From Chloroflexota bacterium (GTDB lineage Bacteria > Chloroflexota > Anaerolineae > Anaerolineales > Anaerolineaceae): a stretch of DNA of 18,064 nucleotides. Position 1 is the stretch's first letter. Every line of letters starts with the position of its first letter. The notes beneath the pieces are model-generated. The model saw nothing but the letters and a program-made list of their open reading frames with translations. It searched no databases and was not told where the DNA came from. Positions 1 to 7,219 of the stretch are shown piece after piece. Location: positions 1-18,064 of the forward strand of contig JAGVUS010000324.1 of assembly GCA_019136175.1 (NCBI GenBank), written 5' to 3'. A program made the translations under genes and the position numbers.

Positions 1-693
1 GCTGAGGTGGAAATGATTCCCCCGTTAATTGTCCAGCAAGCTCTGAGCAGTGGCATCACACTGATGGCAATTACGGATCACAATGCTTCTGCCAACATCC
101 AGGCAGTCCAGCAGGCTGCTGCCGGCACCGACTTGGTTGTCCTTCCTGGTATGGAACTCCAGACCCGCGAGGAAATTCACAGCATCTGTATTTTTGATTC
201 ACTGGATCAAATCCGGGATTTTCAAAAATGGGTGGATGGCATCCTTCCAAATCTAAAAAATCAACCGGATTACTTCGGTGAGCAATTTGTTGTGGATTCA
301 ACCGGTGACTACATCTGCACCGAACCCCGCCTGTTGCTAACCTCTACAACAGTATCCATTGATGAAGCCTGGCAAAAAGTGATGGACCTGGGAGGTATCC
401 TGATCCCTGCCCATGTTGATCGCAAATCCTTCGGATTGCTGGCAAATCTGGGTTTTGTACCACCACACATACCCTTTAACGCCCTGGAACTCTCCCGGCA
501 CCTTCACCCGAATAAGGCACTGCAAGTTTTTCCAACACTAGCAGGATATCCCCTGATTCAGAGCGGGGATGTTCACCGTCTTAATGAATTTCTAGGCGCA
601 TTAATCTTGAAAATCGACAAACCAACAATTTCGGAAATCCGCCTGGCACTTCAAAACCAGGAAGATCGATCATTTTCCATCCGTAATTCCTGA
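1..693 (+). CDS. PHP-domain phosphoesterase-like protein, 5'-truncated by the window edge
   Basis: The frame is open from base 1 (it begins Ala-Glu-Val-Glu-Met) to a TGA at 691-693, giving 230 residues. A GTG at base 7 is unlikely to be the true start, because PHP proteins carry an N-terminal metal-binding HxH segment that must lie upstream of the window. Visible PHP-type motifs are TDHN (about residue 25), PAHVDR in the middle and SGDVHR near the C-terminus; these His and Asp residues normally bind the metals. The family is related to histidinol phosphatase and the PHP domain of DNA polymerase III; the substrate is unknown here. From memory, PHP proteins of this kind sit beside nuoE/hndA in anaerobe hydrogenase clusters, so the position before the next gene may be meaningful. 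The 164-bp gap that follows suggests separate transcription. Family assignment is good; function is unknown. Confidence 0.85.
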   Translation, partial: AEVEMIPPLIVQQALSSGITLMAITDHNASANIQAVQQAAAGTDLVVLPGMELQTREEIHSICIFDSLDQIRDFQKWVDGILPNLKNQPDYFGEQFVVDSTGDYICTEPRLLLTSTTVSIDEAWQKVMDLGGILIPAHVDRKSFGLLANLGFVPPHIPFNALELSRHLHPNKALQVFPTLAGYPLIQSGDVHRLNEFLGALILKIDKPTISEIRLALQNQEDRSFSIRNS

Positions 694-749
694 AACAAGG
701 AGTGTATATCAGTCTGGACACTTGGCTGATTTCTGAATGACATTCGTTA

Positions 750-765
750 ATTGACCGTTTTCAAT
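750..765. promoter_or_regulatory. FNR/CRP-like inverted repeat upstream of the formate dehydrogenase operon
   Basis: ATTGA (750-754), six bases, then TCAAT (761-765) form a perfect 5-bp dyad. Read as TTGAC-N4-TTCAA (751-764) it matches the FNR-type consensus TTGAT-N4-ATCAA at 8 of 10 positions. It overlaps the candidate -35 box, so a bound regulator there would more likely repress than activate. The regulator is unknown. Such a short dyad could occur by chance. Confidence 0.35.
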
Positions 766-779
766 CTCACGGGTAAACT
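751..779 (+). promoter_or_regulatory. Candidate sigma70-like promoter of the formate dehydrogenase operon
   Basis: A -35 box TTGACC (751-756) is followed after exactly 17 bp by a -10 box TAAACT (774-779). Transcription would start near 786 and leave a leader of about 70 nt before the ATG at 858. It lies in the only sizeable gap upstream of the operon. Motif inspection only. Confidence 0.45.
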
Positions 780-816
780 CATGACGGTTATGACTCTGCA
801 TGGATGAGTAACTATT

Positions 817-845
817 AGATAACATATTTACAGATAACATATTTA
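817..845 (+). repeat. Tandem direct repeat, 14-bp unit with 15-bp period, in the operon leader
   Basis: AGATAACATATTTA occurs at 817-830 and again at 832-845, separated by one C. The two copies are identical and end only a few bases before the ribosome-binding site GGAG (848-851) of the first operon gene. They could be a tandem operator, an AT-rich standby region for ribosomes, or a recent small duplication. There is no direct evidence for any of these. Confidence 0.8.
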
Positions 846-857
846 TTGGAGCAATCC

Positions 858-1376
858 ATGGTGAAAAATACAACAAAAATACCCGAGAATGATCCACTGA
901 ACAATCCTGAAATCGTTGCAGATATTGATACCATCATTAACGCCAACCGTTATCTTCCCGGTGCTACGATGGTTGTGTTGAACGAACTCCAGAATAAAAT
1001 TGGGTATATCACTGAACCAATGCAGCAATATGTTGCCAACAAGCTCCATGTACCGGTCAGCCAGGTGCACGGAGTTGTATCCTTTTATTCCTTTTTTACC
1101 ACCAAGCCTCGCGGAAAACACACCATCAAATTCTGCATGGGAACCGCCTGCTATGTGGGCGGAACACCCCAACTGATTGAAAAAGCCAAGCAGGTTCTTG
1201 GTGTGGATGTTGGTGAAACCACTCCGGATGGTGAAATCACTCTGGAAGTATGCCGCTGTGTGGGCGCATGCAGCCAGGCTCCTGTCGTTGTTGTGGACGA
1301 TTCAGTACATGGCCGCGTCCGTCCCAACAAATTCCCCCAGGTGATTCGCTCCATTCAGACCAAGCAGAACCAATAG
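858..1376 (+). CDS. hndA: NuoE-like thioredoxin-fold [2Fe-2S] subunit (HndA/HydC type)
   Basis: This 172-residue protein is the NuoE-type subunit that carries one [2Fe-2S] cluster and partners a NuoF flavoprotein in NAD(P)-linked hydrogenases, formate dehydrogenases and complex I. The N-terminal helical part (about 20-75) includes LNELQNKIGY and SFYSFFTTKPRG. The thioredoxin-like part holds the ligands C93-x4-C98 (CMGTAC) and C134-x3-C138 (CVGAC), so the cluster should form. An in-frame TTG at 846 exists, but GGAG at 848-851 lies six bases before the ATG at 858, so that ATG is taken as the start. First gene of the operon; its TAG overlaps the ribosome-binding site of the next gene. It is probably soluble and cytoplasmic, pairing with the NuoF encoded at 2372. 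The hndA symbol reflects the neighbouring hndB/hndC-like genes; nuoE or hydC would serve equally. Confidence 0.93.
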   Translation: MVKNTTKIPENDPLNNPEIVADIDTIINANRYLPGATMVVLNELQNKIGYITEPMQQYVANKLHVPVSQVHGVVSFYSFFTTKPRGKHTIKFCMGTACYVGGTPQLIEKAKQVLGVDVGETTPDGEITLEVCRCVGACSQAPVVVVDDSVHGRVRPNKFPQVIRSIQTKQNQ

Positions 1377-1383
1377 GATACCT

Positions 1384-1947
1384 GTGCGAGAACTTTCCCT
1401 GCATCTCCTGGATATTGCAGAAAACAGCGTTGCGGCTGGTGCAAGCTGGATTCAAATCGTTGTTGATGAATCCATTGTTCAGGACCGCCTGTATATTTCT
1501 GTGAGGGATAATGGGAAAGGAATGGATGCAGAAACCATTCAAAAAGTCTTGGATCCCTTCTACACAAGCCGCACAACCCGCAAGGTTGGGTTGGGGCTCC
1601 CCCTCCTGAAAGCCGCTGCTGAAAGCTGCAACGGTTATTTGACGATACAATCCACACCTGGCATTGGCACCTGTGTGGAGATCGAATTTCAACACAGCCA
1701 CATTGACCGAATGCCGCTTGGTGACCTGGCATCCACTCTCTTGACCCTGGTGATCTCTGCACCACAAATCCACTGGGAATGCCAATACCAGGTGGATTCT
1801 CAAACTTTTTTATTTGACAACCAGCCCATCATGCAGGAATTGGAGGGGATTCCCCTCACAGATCCTGCCATCCTGTCATTCCTTCGCCAGTTGATTGAGG
1901 AAGGAATACAAAATATCCAACCCCTCCCTTCGGGAATATCGAAATAA
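1384..1947 (+). CDS. Stand-alone GHKL (histidine-kinase-type) ATP-binding protein
   Basis: A 187-residue protein with a GTG start at 1384; AGGA (1375-1378) precedes it and overlaps the previous stop codon. It carries a HATPase_c fold with an N box (AENS, N14), a G1 box DNGKGM (42-47) and a G2 box GLGL (69-72), but no dimerisation/phospho-acceptor His domain and no sensor domain, so it is not a complete sensor kinase. Residues from about 105 to 187 form an extra C-terminal region, starting near HIDRMPLGD, of unknown function. Small GHKL proteins are known between the nuoE and hndB genes of NAD-linked hydrogenase clusters (from memory, the A. woodii hyd operon has one), but their role is unsettled. 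They could be an assembly factor or regulator of the complex, or an anti-sigma-type kinase. Domain call firm, function open. Confidence 0.9.
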   Translation: MRELSLHLLDIAENSVAAGASWIQIVVDESIVQDRLYISVRDNGKGMDAETIQKVLDPFYTSRTTRKVGLGLPLLKAAAESCNGYLTIQSTPGIGTCVEIEFQHSHIDRMPLGDLASTLLTLVISAPQIHWECQYQVDSQTFLFDNQPIMQELEGIPLTDPAILSFLRQLIEEGIQNIQPLPSGISK

Positions 1948-1959
1948 AGGAGATAAAAT

Positions 1960-2328
1960 ATGCCTACCGTAAAAAGCCTGGAAGATCTAAAGAGAATTCG
2001 TGAAGAAGCCCTCCAGAAACGACAGGTGAAAGCTGCCTCCGGTGAAGCAAACATTGTGGTTGCAATGGGCACCTGCGGGATTGCTGCTGGCGCCCGCGAA
2101 GCTATGAAGGCAATCCTCAATTTGATCGAAACAGAAAACATCCCCGGAATTATTGTGACACAAACAGGCTGCATTGGGCTGTGCGAACGCGAACCTATCG
2201 TCCAGGTTCAGGTTGGTGAACAGCCAAAAGTTACATACGGCAAAGTAACCCCGGAAATCGCCCGCCGGATTGTCAAAGAACATGTGGTCGAAGGCAAAAT
2301 TATAGAAGATCACGTCATCCCCATGTAA
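1960..2328 (+). CDS. hndB: HndB-like (2Fe-2S) ferredoxin-domain protein
   Basis: A 122-residue small protein of the thioredoxin-like ferredoxin family found in NADP-reducing hydrogenases (HndB). A strong AAGGAG (1947-1952) precedes the ATG by seven bases. Residues 1-30 are a charged helix (KSLEDLKRIREEALQK). The core has the family motif GTCGIAAGAR with C39, and TGCIGLC with C71 and C75. The position where other 2Fe-2S ferredoxins have a second N-terminal Cys is not Cys, which I recall as usual in HndB. It lies between the GHKL ATPase and the NuoF-like gene, the usual hnd order. It likely carries or helps insert a [2Fe-2S] centre in the diaphorase module. Confidence 0.9.
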   Translation: MPTVKSLEDLKRIREEALQKRQVKAASGEANIVVAMGTCGIAAGAREAMKAILNLIETENIPGIIVTQTGCIGLCEREPIVQVQVGEQPKVTYGKVTPEIARRIVKEHVVEGKIIEDHVIPM

Positions 2329-2371
2329 GAGGGTGACTTTTACCTACAATTACCAGAGATAAGGCAGAATT

Positions 2372-4153
2372 ATGAAGTTTTACCGCTCACACGTGCTTGT
2401 ATGCATCGATCCGGAATGCCGGAGCAAGGGTGCATACGAAGTATTGGATGCCCTGCAGGATGAACTGGTTGCCAATGGACTAATTGATGAAGTCCAGGTG
2501 CTGGAAACCTCCCGGATTGGCGGCTGTGACCAGGGTCCCGAAATCATGGTGTACCCGGAAGGAGTGCACTACGCCAACCTGACACCTGATGATATGGCTT
2601 TCATTGTGGAGGAACATTTCCTCAAGGGTCGCATTGCGAAAAAATTCCTCCTCCCAATCACCTCGGTCGTGGATGAAGAATTAAGTGCCCCCACCCCAAA
2701 GGAAATCCGGATCGTCCTTCGTAATTGCGGCAAGATCGATCCGCAAAACATTGAAGATTATATTGCCGAAGACGGGTACATGGCACTTGCAAAAGTGCTG
2801 ACAGAAATGACGCCGGAAGATGTGATCGATGAAGTCATGAAATCCGGTCTGCGTGGCAGGGGTGGTGCAGGTTTCCCCACTGCCAAAAAATGGTCTTTTG
2901 CCCGCGCCTCTGCTGGAACCCCCAAGTACCTCATCTGCAACGCGGATGAGGGTGATCCTGGTGCATTCATGAACCGCCGCGTTCTGGAAGGCGATCCGCA
3001 TGCTGTGATTGAGGGAATGGCAATTGCTGCTTACGCAATTGGCTGCAGCCAGGGATATATCTACTGCCGGGCTGAATACCCAATTGCCGTCAGCACGCTG
3101 CGGCTGGGCATCCAGCAGGCAAGGGAAATGGGGCTGTTGGGACAAAATATTCTTGGGACCGATTTTTCCTTCGATCTCGAAGTCCGGATGGGTGCAGGAG
3201 CATTTGTTTGCGGTGAGGAAACCGCGTTGATGGCATCCATTGAAGGAAAACGCGGTGAACCCCGTCCACGCCCGCCCTTCCCGGCTGTCAGCGGTTTGTG
3301 GGGAAAACCGACAAACATCAACAACGTGGAAACCTATGCCAATGTACCGCAAATTATCCTGAAAGGTGCCGACTGGTACGCTTCCATGGGCACCGAAAAA
3401 AGCAAAGGCACCAAAACCTTTGCCCTGGCAGGTGACGTCAAACATACCGGTCTGATTGAAGTCCCCTTGGGGATCACCCTCCGGGAAATCATTTTTGATG
3501 TGGGTGGAGGGATTAAGGACAACAAGGGCTTCAAGGCAGTCCAGACGGGCGGTCCCATGGGTGGATGTCTCCCATCTGAGTACCTAGACTTGTCTGTTGA
3601 TTATGAAGCACTTACTGCAGCAGGATCCATGATGGGTTCGGGTGGTATGGTCGTCATGGATGATGAAACCTGCATGGTGGATATTGCCCGCTTCTTCATG
3701 GAATTTACACAGGATGAGAGTTGTGGAAAATGTACCCCTTGCCGTGTTGGCACCCGGCGGATCCTCGATATCCTGGACCGCATCTGTGCCGGGAAAGGCG
3801 AAGATGGGGACATCGAATTGCTGGAACAACTGAGTCAGGAGATTCGAACCAACAGCCTGTGTGGCTTGGGTCAGGGTGCACCCAACCCGGTCATCAGCAC
3901 ACTGAAACACTTCCGCCACGAATACGAAGCTCACATTTATGAAAAGAAATGCCCCGCCAAGGTCTGCAAAGCATTAATCCGCTACGAAATCCTTCCTGAA
4001 GCCTGTACAGGGTGTACGGTATGTGCCAGAAATTGTCCGGTCGGCGCCATTACAGGCGAGAGACGTGGTGTTCATGTAATTGATTCTGACATTTGTGTCC
4101 GATGCGGCATTTGCCAGCAGGTATGTAACTTTAACGCAGTGGTAGTACGGTAG
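2372..4153 (+). CDS. hndC: NuoF-like NAD(P)-, FMN- and Fe-S-binding flavoprotein with C-terminal ferredoxin (HndC/HydB type)
   Basis: A 593-residue diaphorase subunit that exchanges electrons between NAD(P)H, FMN and Fe-S clusters; in bifurcating hydrogenases and FDHs this is the proposed bifurcation subunit. Domains in order: thioredoxin-like [2Fe-2S] domain (about 1-95) with C11, C16 and C52, lacking the usual fourth Cys; NuoF core with the glycine-rich FMN/NADH loop GLRGRGGAGFPT (159-170) and NADEGDPGAF (190-199); SLBB-type segment (about 345-400); [4Fe-4S] site CGKCTPC (451-457) plus C497; C-terminal 2[4Fe-4S] ferredoxin with C545/548/551/555 and C575/578/581/585. Full length compared with HndC/HydB. 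AAGG (2361-2364) is seven bases upstream of the ATG. It probably works with the NuoE at 858 and the HndB at 1960. Whether NAD or NADP is used, and whether it truly bifurcates, cannot be read here. Confidence 0.94.
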   Translation: MKFYRSHVLVCIDPECRSKGAYEVLDALQDELVANGLIDEVQVLETSRIGGCDQGPEIMVYPEGVHYANLTPDDMAFIVEEHFLKGRIAKKFLLPITSVVDEELSAPTPKEIRIVLRNCGKIDPQNIEDYIAEDGYMALAKVLTEMTPEDVIDEVMKSGLRGRGGAGFPTAKKWSFARASAGTPKYLICNADEGDPGAFMNRRVLEGDPHAVIEGMAIAAYAIGCSQGYIYCRAEYPIAVSTLRLGIQQAREMGLLGQNILGTDFSFDLEVRMGAGAFVCGEETALMASIEGKRGEPRPRPPFPAVSGLWGKPTNINNVETYANVPQIILKGADWYASMGTEKSKGTKTFALAGDVKHTGLIEVPLGITLREIIFDVGGGIKDNKGFKAVQTGGPMGGCLPSEYLDLSVDYEALTAAGSMMGSGGMVVMDDETCMVDIARFFMEFTQDESCGKCTPCRVGTRRILDILDRICAGKGEDGDIELLEQLSQEIRTNSLCGLGQGAPNPVISTLKHFRHEYEAHIYEKKCPAKVCKALIRYEILPEACTGCTVCARNCPVGAITGERRGVHVIDSDICVRCGICQQVCNFNAVVVR

Positions 4154-4190
4154 TTAACGAACTGCAAATCCCAACCAGCAGGAGGTCTTG

Positions 4191-4611
4191 ATGACCATAG
4201 GATCCATTGACGATCAAAAAATCACAGAAGTTGTTGACAGGGTGATAGCACATCATGGTGCCACCATGGATGAATTAATACCCATCCTGAATGATGTCAA
4301 CAAGGAACTGGGTTACCTTTGCGGTTTCCAGCTTTTACCAGATGCTCTCCACAAAACCACGCGGACGCCATGTGATCCAGTTTTGTGAGAGTGCTCCTTG
4401 TCACGTGGTTGGAGGACGCGAAGTCTGGAAAACACTGCGTGAGGAATTAAAACTGGAAGCCAATGAAACCAGCCCTGACGGAAAGTGGACGCTGGCAACG
4501 ACGAGCTGCCTGGGATTGTGCAGTGTGGGTCCGGTGATCATTATTGATGATGATGTCTATGGCAATCTTACCCCGGACCAAATCCCGGGAATCCTGGCAC
4601 GGTACAGTTAA
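4191..4611 (+). pseudogene. nuoE: Second NuoE-like subunit, broken by internal deletion and frameshift
   Basis: The ATG at 4191, with AGGAGG at 4180-4185, opens a NuoE-like N-terminus ending NDVNKELGYL, and then the frame runs to a stop at 4386-4388. The rest of NuoE continues in the +1 frame to TAA at 4609-4611: SSFYQMLSTKPRGRH, the cluster ligands CESAPC and CLGLC, and the usual C-terminus. In the intact NuoE at 858 about 19-20 residues separate GYI from VVSFYS; here GYL runs almost straight into AVSSFY. So roughly 60 nt appear to be missing near 4310-4325, with a length not divisible by three. This is not a simple one-base error. The sequence after the break is well conserved, so the break is recent, or is an assembly or read error. 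If real, the next gene has lost its NuoE partner unless the first NuoE serves both. Confidence 0.85.
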
Positions 4612-4624
4612 CAAGGAGAAAAAC

Positions 4625-6256
4625 ATGAAAACTGTACGAGCAATGGTATTGGTATCCAGCGACCCCCAAAGCCTTCTGAATGGCGCTGAGCAAGTGTATC
4701 AGCAACTGCAATCGGAAATTGCTGCATTTGGACTTGAAGATGAAGTCTCCCTCAAAATGGTGGGGGATATTGGTCGGCATGATGCTGTTCCCATGGTTAT
4801 TATCTATCCGGAAGCGGTCATTTATGGACCGGTTAAGCCCGAAGACGTCCATCATCTCGTGGAGGAACATCTCTACAAAGGACGGGTTGCAGCAGAATTG
4901 CAAGCCCCTGTGCGGGAATTATCGGGCAGAATTGCCTGGTTATCCGCCAGGAAAGGCACTCTCCCCGCAGAAAAACGGGTGGTCCTGCGCCGCGCTGGAA
5001 TCATTGATCCAACCAGCATCGAAGAATATATCATTCATGATGGATATTCTGCACTGGGTACCGTGTTGGGAGAAATGCAGCCCAGCCAGGTGATTGATGT
5101 CGTCAAAAAATCAGGCTTGCGGGGACGTGGTGGAGCAGGCTTTCCCACTGGCACCAAGTGGGGGTTCGTTGCAGGCACAAAAAGTGAGAAAAAATACGTG
5201 GTATGCAATGCCGACGAAAGCGAGCCAGGCACCTTCAAGGATCGATTGATTCTGGAAGGGGATCCACACAGTATCCTCGAAGCCATGGCAATTGCCGGAT
5301 ACTCAGTTGGCGCTGATGAAGGTTTCATTTATGTTCGAGGCGAATATACACTTGCCCAGGAACGTCTCCACCACGCCATCACCCAGGCGGAGGAAATGGG
5401 ATTCCTCGGTGAAAATATCTTTGGAACAGGCTTCAATTTCAAAATCCACATTCATAGCGGGGCGGGTGCATACATTTGCGGCGAAGAAACAGCATTGATT
5501 GAATCCATCGAAGGAAAACCCGGGCTCCCCCGTTCCCGCCCCCCCTTCCCCACGACCCATGGACTTTGGGGAAAACCAACCCTTGTCAATAATGTGGAAA
5601 CCCTTGCCAATGTTCCACCCATCATACAATATGGTCCGGAGTGGTACGGCACACTTGGCACTCCTTCCAGTCCCGGAACAAAAGTTTACACCATCATGGG
5701 GCATGTCAACAAAACGGGAGTGATCGAGGTCCCGATGGGAATCACCCTCCGCGAAGTCATCGCCATCTACGCGGGAGGAATGAAACCCGGTTCCTCATTC
5801 AAGCTGGCACAAACTGGCGGATCGAGCGGATCGGTCATCCCCGCCAGCCTGCAGGACACCCCAATGGATTTTGATGCATATTCCAGGGCTGGGGTTTCAC
5901 TGGGCTCTGGTGCTTTGCTGATCTGCGATGAAGATACCTGCGTTGTCGACTTGGGCAGAGTACTCATCAATTTCTTCCGAAACGAAAGCTGCGGAAAGTG
6001 TAGTCCTTGCCGGATCGGCACCCAACGCTCGTATGAAATCATGGAATCCATTGCCAATGGAAACGCAAAACTGGAAGACCTGCAAACCCTGATCAACCTG
6101 GCGGACAGTATGAATGAAGTCTCCAATTGCGGGCTTGGTCAAACTGCCGGTACTCCCATCCGTGATATTCTGAAATACTTCCGCGCTGAAGTTGAAGCAC
6201 ACATACGCCTGCACGTGTGTCCAACAGGCGTATGCGAAATTAAAATTCCTGTATAG
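4625..6256 (+). CDS. nuoF: Second NuoF-like NADH-binding flavoprotein subunit, without C-terminal ferredoxin
   Basis: A 543-residue NuoF homologue. The frame is open further upstream, but AAGGAG (4613-4618) places the start at the ATG at 4625, just after the broken nuoE. The N-terminal region (1-95) has the same thioredoxin-like layout as the first NuoF (VSSDPQS and GDIGRHDAVP align with its Cys loops), but every cluster Cys is replaced, so no [2Fe-2S] is expected there. The core is intact: FMN loop GLRGRGGAGFPT (164-175), NADESEPGTF (195-204), and [4Fe-4S] ligands CGKCSPC (456-462) and C502. It ends soon after VCPTGVC, where the first NuoF continues into a 2[4Fe-4S] ferredoxin. This simpler architecture resembles NuoF of complex I and FDH beta subunits such as FdsB. 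It probably forms a second NAD(H) entry or exit point for the FDH. Confidence 0.93.
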   Translation: MKTVRAMVLVSSDPQSLLNGAEQVYQQLQSEIAAFGLEDEVSLKMVGDIGRHDAVPMVIIYPEAVIYGPVKPEDVHHLVEEHLYKGRVAAELQAPVRELSGRIAWLSARKGTLPAEKRVVLRRAGIIDPTSIEEYIIHDGYSALGTVLGEMQPSQVIDVVKKSGLRGRGGAGFPTGTKWGFVAGTKSEKKYVVCNADESEPGTFKDRLILEGDPHSILEAMAIAGYSVGADEGFIYVRGEYTLAQERLHHAITQAEEMGFLGENIFGTGFNFKIHIHSGAGAYICGEETALIESIEGKPGLPRSRPPFPTTHGLWGKPTLVNNVETLANVPPIIQYGPEWYGTLGTPSSPGTKVYTIMGHVNKTGVIEVPMGITLREVIAIYAGGMKPGSSFKLAQTGGSSGSVIPASLQDTPMDFDAYSRAGVSLGSGALLICDEDTCVVDLGRVLINFFRNESCGKCSPCRIGTQRSYEIMESIANGNAKLEDLQTLINLADSMNEVSNCGLGQTAGTPIRDILKYFRAEVEAHIRLHVCPTGVCEIKIPV

Positions 6257-6296
6257 GAAAACATCACCCATCCCAAATCCAAGCGAGGTTTTCAAC

Positions 6297-7211
6297 ATGT
6301 CTTCAGAACAAAATAACAACGCAGTGAGTATTGATGCCTTGATGCCAGGTGATATGGCGGCAAAGGCGGAAGCCATCGGTATTAAAAAAGCATCCATGCC
6401 GTTTTGGAATATGTTTGTTTTGGCAATCCTGGCAGGAGCGTTCATTGCTCTCGGTGCAATCTTTGCCACCACAGTCAGCGCCGGATCCATTTCCATCAAG
6501 GATGCTGCCGGAGCAGCAGCTTATAGTACCGGTTTGACCTATGGCGTAACCCGGCTTCTGACCGGTCTCGTTTTCACCCTCGGACTGATCCTGGTTGTTG
6601 TTGGCGGTGCGGAACTGTTTACTGGCAACAACCTCATCCTGATGGCTTTCATGGACAAAAAGGTCTCCCTTGCACAGTTAATGCGAAACTGGGGAATTGT
6701 GTACCTGGGAAACTTTGTTGGCTCCATTCTGACCGCCCTGGTGATGTTCCTCACCAAGCAATACACATTTGGGAACGGTTCGATTGGCTTAAACGCATTG
6801 AATATCGGAAACGCAAAATCAGGGCTTGACTTTGTGCAGGCAATTGCATTGGGCATCATGTGTAACGCCCTGGTTTGTCTTGCCGTCTGGCTGTGCTACT
6901 CGGCACGCAGCACAACCGACAAGATCCTGGCGATCATTCCCCCCATCTCGGCATTCGTGGCCGCGGGCTTTGAGCACAGCGTTGCCAATATGTACTTTAT
7001 TCCGATTGCCCTGTTTATCAAGAGTTGGGGCGATCCCAAATTTTTTGAAATGATTGGCAAAACAGCAGCGGATTTTCAAAACCTTACTTGGGGTAAATTC
7101 CTTGTTGGTAATCTTCTACCGGTCACAATTGGTAACATTATCGGTGGAGCATTCATGGTGGGTCTGGTGTATTGGTTCGTCTACCTGCGCGGTAAAAAGA
7201 CCGCCAAATAG
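6297..7211 (+). CDS. focA: Formate/nitrite transporter family channel (FocA-like)
   Basis: A 304-residue integral membrane protein, the usual FocA length. The frame is open upstream to 6192, inside the previous gene, but GAGG (6285-6288) precedes the ATG at 6297 by eight bases. About six hydrophobic segments are visible, near 36-60, 83-105, 134-153, 180-202, 206-232 and 268-296. Family signatures include ELFTGNN (106-112), the GNFVGS turn, GIMCNALVCLAVW, and GFEHSVANMYFIP with the central pore His at H217. Proteins of this family form pentamers with one formate or nitrite pore per subunit. Its place directly before the FDH gene argues for formate, taken up or released according to the direction of the FDH reaction. 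Nitrite or hydrosulfide channels are close relatives but are less likely here. Confidence 0.92.
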   Translation: MSSEQNNNAVSIDALMPGDMAAKAEAIGIKKASMPFWNMFVLAILAGAFIALGAIFATTVSAGSISIKDAAGAAAYSTGLTYGVTRLLTGLVFTLGLILVVVGGAELFTGNNLILMAFMDKKVSLAQLMRNWGIVYLGNFVGSILTALVMFLTKQYTFGNGSIGLNALNIGNAKSGLDFVQAIALGIMCNALVCLAVWLCYSARSTTDKILAIIPPISAFVAAGFEHSVANMYFIPIALFIKSWGDPKFFEMIGKTAADFQNLTWGKFLVGNLLPVTIGNIIGGAFMVGLVYWFVYLRGKKTAK

Positions 7212-7219
7212 GAGGTAAA

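Noticed and set aside
701..730. Possible terminator hairpin after the PHP gene (AGTGT/ACACT or ATCAG/CTGAT)
   Set aside because: The two 5-bp stems compete with each other, are weak and lack a U tract.
702..740. Short 12-codon frame starting GTG after AAGGAG, possible leader peptide or remnant of a lost gene
   Set aside because: The GTG overlaps the AAGGAG itself, so spacing is wrong, the peptide matches nothing I recognise, and such a short frame is expected by chance.
2681..3445. Long open frame on the minus strand (254 codons) inside the first nuoF
   Set aside because: It is antisense to a strongly conserved flavoprotein, has biased composition and no recognisable domain or ribosome-binding site.
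4291..4611. An independent small [2Fe-2S] ferredoxin gene starting at ATG 4291
   Set aside because: Its first codons are the NuoE N-terminal region read in the wrong frame and it has no ribosome-binding site; it is the 3' part of the broken nuoE.
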